The notes under the pieces: generated by a model
Database searches by the model: none
Told to the model about the DNA's origin: nothing
Seen by the model: only the letters and a program-made list of their open reading frames with translations
In this document: one piece after another, positions 15,301 to 16,226 of the stretch
How the letters are laid out: the number at the start of each line of letters is the position of its first letter
How positions within the stretch are numbered: the first letter of the stretch is position 1
Position numbers and translations under genes: made by a program
NCBI GenBank assembly: GCA_006227785.1
Contig: SBFU01000254.1
Location: 1 to 16,226 of the forward strand
Reading direction: 5' to 3'
DNA length: 16,226 nucleotides
Origin: Burkholderiales bacterium
GTDB lineage: Bacteria; Pseudomonadota; Gammaproteobacteria; Burkholderiales; Burkholderiaceae_C

Positions 15301-16226
15301 TGTCAAGGGTTTCGCTCTTGAATTTGCCCTGTGTCACGGACTCGATGCTGCGCAGCTTGGCCATGTCCTCAAAGTCGAGCACCGGCTGGCTGACTTCCAA
15401 TCGCATCGGTGGGTTGACCTGGTTGATGTCCAGCAGGTTGGGCTTGGGGCCCACGAAGGAGACCAGGGACATCACGATCGCTTCCCGGATCGGGTCGATC
15501 GGCGGGTTGGTGACCTGGGCGAACAACTGCTTGAAATAGTTGTAGAGCGGCTTGTTCTTGCCCGAGAGCACAGCCAGGGGGCTGTCGTTGCCCATGGAGC
15601 CGATGCCCTCCTCGCCGTTGACGGCCATGGGGCTCATCAGGAATTTGATGTCTTCCTGGGTGAAGCCGAAGGCCTGCTGGAGGTCCAGCAGTTCTGGCGA
15701 AATGCGCTCGGCTCCGGTCGACTGGGGTTCGGTGTGGGTGACCGGATGTTCCAGGGCATCCTCGCCGGCGACCGGCTGATCCACGTCGTCCAGTTTGATG
15801 CGCAGGTTTTCAATCCACTGCTTGTAGGGTTTGCTGTTGGCGAGGTTGGCCTTGAGCTCCTCGTCGTCGATCATGCGGCCCTGTTCCAGGTCGATCAGGA
15901 ACATCTTGCCGGGCTGCAGGCGCCATTTGCGCACGATCTTGCTTTCGGGCACCGGCAGCACGCCCGATTCGGATCCCATGATGACCAGATCATCGTCGGT
16001 CACGCAGTACCGAGAGGGACGCAGGCCGTTGCGATCCAGCGTGGCGCCGATCTGGCGACCATCGGTGAAGACGATGGAGGCCGGGCCGTCCCACGGCTCC
16101 AGCATGGCCGCGTGGTACTCGTAGAACGCGCGTCGGCGCGGGTCCATCATGGTGTGCTGTTCCCAGGGTTCGGGAATCATCATCATCACGGCTTGGCTGA
16201 TCGGGTAGCCGGCCATGGTCAGCAGT
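12380..16226 (-). CDS. gltB: Glutamate synthase (NADPH) large subunit GltB, 5' end missing (runs off the right edge)
   Basis: The frame is open to the window edge; about 1,282 codons are visible and the N-terminal part of the glutaminase domain, with its catalytic Cys, is outside. Residue numbers count from the ATG codon at 16216, which is an internal Met. The end of the class II amidotransferase domain ([19 protein letters not shown], 52-70) is followed by the central domain, then the FMN/synthase domain with [13 protein letters not shown] (619-631), [16 protein letters not shown] (701-716) and [12 protein letters not shown] (791-802). C869, C875 and C880 in the pattern C-x5-C-x4-C are the [3Fe-4S] ligands. 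A C-terminal GXGXG beta-helix region and an Ala/Lys-rich tail end the protein. Residues about 635-671 form a segment absent from E. coli GltB but, from memory, common in betaproteobacteria. Confidence 0.98.
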   Translation of the reverse strand, partial: LLTMAGYPISQAVMMMIPEPWEQHTMMDPRRRAFYEYHAAMLEPWDGPASIVFTDGRQIGATLDRNGLRPSRYCVTDDDLVIMGSESGVLPVPESKIVRKWRLQPGKMFLIDLEQGRMIDDEELKANLANSKPYKQWIENLRIKLDDVDQPVAGEDALEHPVTHTEPQSTGAERISPELLDLQQAFGFTQEDIKFLMSPMAVNGEEGIGSMGNDSPLAVLSGKNKPLYNYFKQLFAQVTNPPIDPIREAIVMSLVSFVGPKPNLLDINQVNPPMRLEVSQPVLDFEDMAKLRSIESVTQGKFKSETLDITYPVSWGKEGVEAKLASLCAEAVDAIKGGKNILIISDRAVSRTQVAVPALLALSAVHQHLVREGLRTTTGLVVETGTAREVHHFAVLAGYGAEAVHPYLAMDTLQAIAGDLPGELSAEKAIANYVKAIGKGLSKIMSKMGVSTYMSYCGAQLFEAIGLNGETVSKYFTGTASRVEGIGVFEIAEEAIRMHKAAFGDDPVLASMLETGGEYAWRTRGEEHMWTPDAIAKLQHSTRANNWNTYKEYAQLINDQSRRHMTLRGLFEFRIDPSKAIALDEVEPAKEIVKRFATGAMSLGSISTEAHATLAVAMNRIGGKSNTGEGGEDALRYRNELKGIPIKQGQTMSDLLGKEIFEVDYELQDGDSLRSRIKQVASGRFGVTAEYLSSADQIQIKMAQGAKPGEGGQLPGGKVSEYIGKLRHSVPGVGLISPPPHHDIYSIEDLAQLIHDLKNVAPHSSISVKLVSEVGVGTIAAGVAKCKADHVVIAGHDGGTGASPWSSIKHAGSPWEIGLAETQQTLVLNRLRGRIRVQADGQMKTGRDVVIGALLGADEFGFATAPLVVEGCIMMRKCHLNTCPVGVATQDPELRKKFTGKPEHVVNYFFFIAEEVRQIMAQLGIRKFDELVGRSDLLDMRQGIEHWKARGLDFSRLLAQPVVPAEVPRLHVQEQDHGLEKSLDNILIAKSRAAIDKGERVHFMEVARNVNRSVGAMLSGAVTKVHPDGLPDETIRIQLEGTGGQSFGAFLCKGITLYLIGDANDYTGKGLSGGRVVVRPSIEFRGDATRNIIVGNTVMYGATSGEAFFSGVAGERFAVRLSGATAVVEGTGDHGCEYMTGGTVVVLGKTGRNFAAGMSGGVAYVYDEDGLFAKRCNTAMVSLESVLPSTEQETSMDKAIWHRGQTDEAQLKKLLEDHNRWTGSKRARELLDNWGQARSKFVKVFPNEYKRALAEIHARKAATEVTGKAQASARKQAAPAK

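Overview
The window is GC-rich chromosomal DNA. Every gene I can support lies on the minus strand, packed almost end to end. Protein sequences and gene order (gltB-gltD, mlaFED, mlaACB, an ABC-2 exporter, ibaG-murA-hisGDCB) point to a betaproteobacterium of the order Burkholderiales, probably Comamonadaceae-like. This placement is from memory of the families and synteny, not from a search. I see no tRNA, rRNA, CRISPR array, insertion sequence, integrase, attachment site or replication origin.

In the direction of transcription (high to low coordinates), the window opens inside gltB (12380-16226, 5' end off the edge). After a 30-base gap comes gltD (10883-12349). Together these are the two subunits of NADPH glutamate synthase. 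A 147-base gap (10736-10882) with two candidate hairpins follows. Next is the Mla phospholipid-transport locus: mlaF, mlaE and mlaD (inner-membrane ABC complex), a gap of about 240 bases, then mlaA (outer-membrane lipoprotein), mlaC (periplasmic carrier) and mlaB (cytoplasmic STAS subunit). A two-gene ABC-2 exporter of unknown substrate (5655-6605 ATPase, 4903-5658 permease) sits between mlaB and the BolA-family gene ibaG (4647-4886). murA, the first committed step of peptidoglycan synthesis, follows. The window ends with the histidine genes hisG, hisD, hisC and the 5' part of hisB.

The genes form a housekeeping block: ammonia assimilation, outer-membrane lipid asymmetry, cell-wall precursor synthesis and histidine synthesis. 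Many neighbours overlap by ATGA (gene pairs mlaF/mlaE, ATPase/permease, murA/hisG, hisG/hisD, hisC/hisB) or TGATG (mlaC/mlaB), so translational coupling within long transcripts is likely. The only sizeable non-coding spaces are 10736-10882, 8420-8659, 7610-7690 and 6606-6680; none exceeds 300 bases.

I did not find a clearly new biological system. The points most worth a second look are the unassigned ABC-2 exporter embedded in the mla-ibaG-murA cluster, the structured-looking mlaD-mlaA gap, GC hairpins placed directly before the starts of two ABC ATPase genes that lack a visible Shine-Dalgarno, and a low-complexity insertion in HisD.
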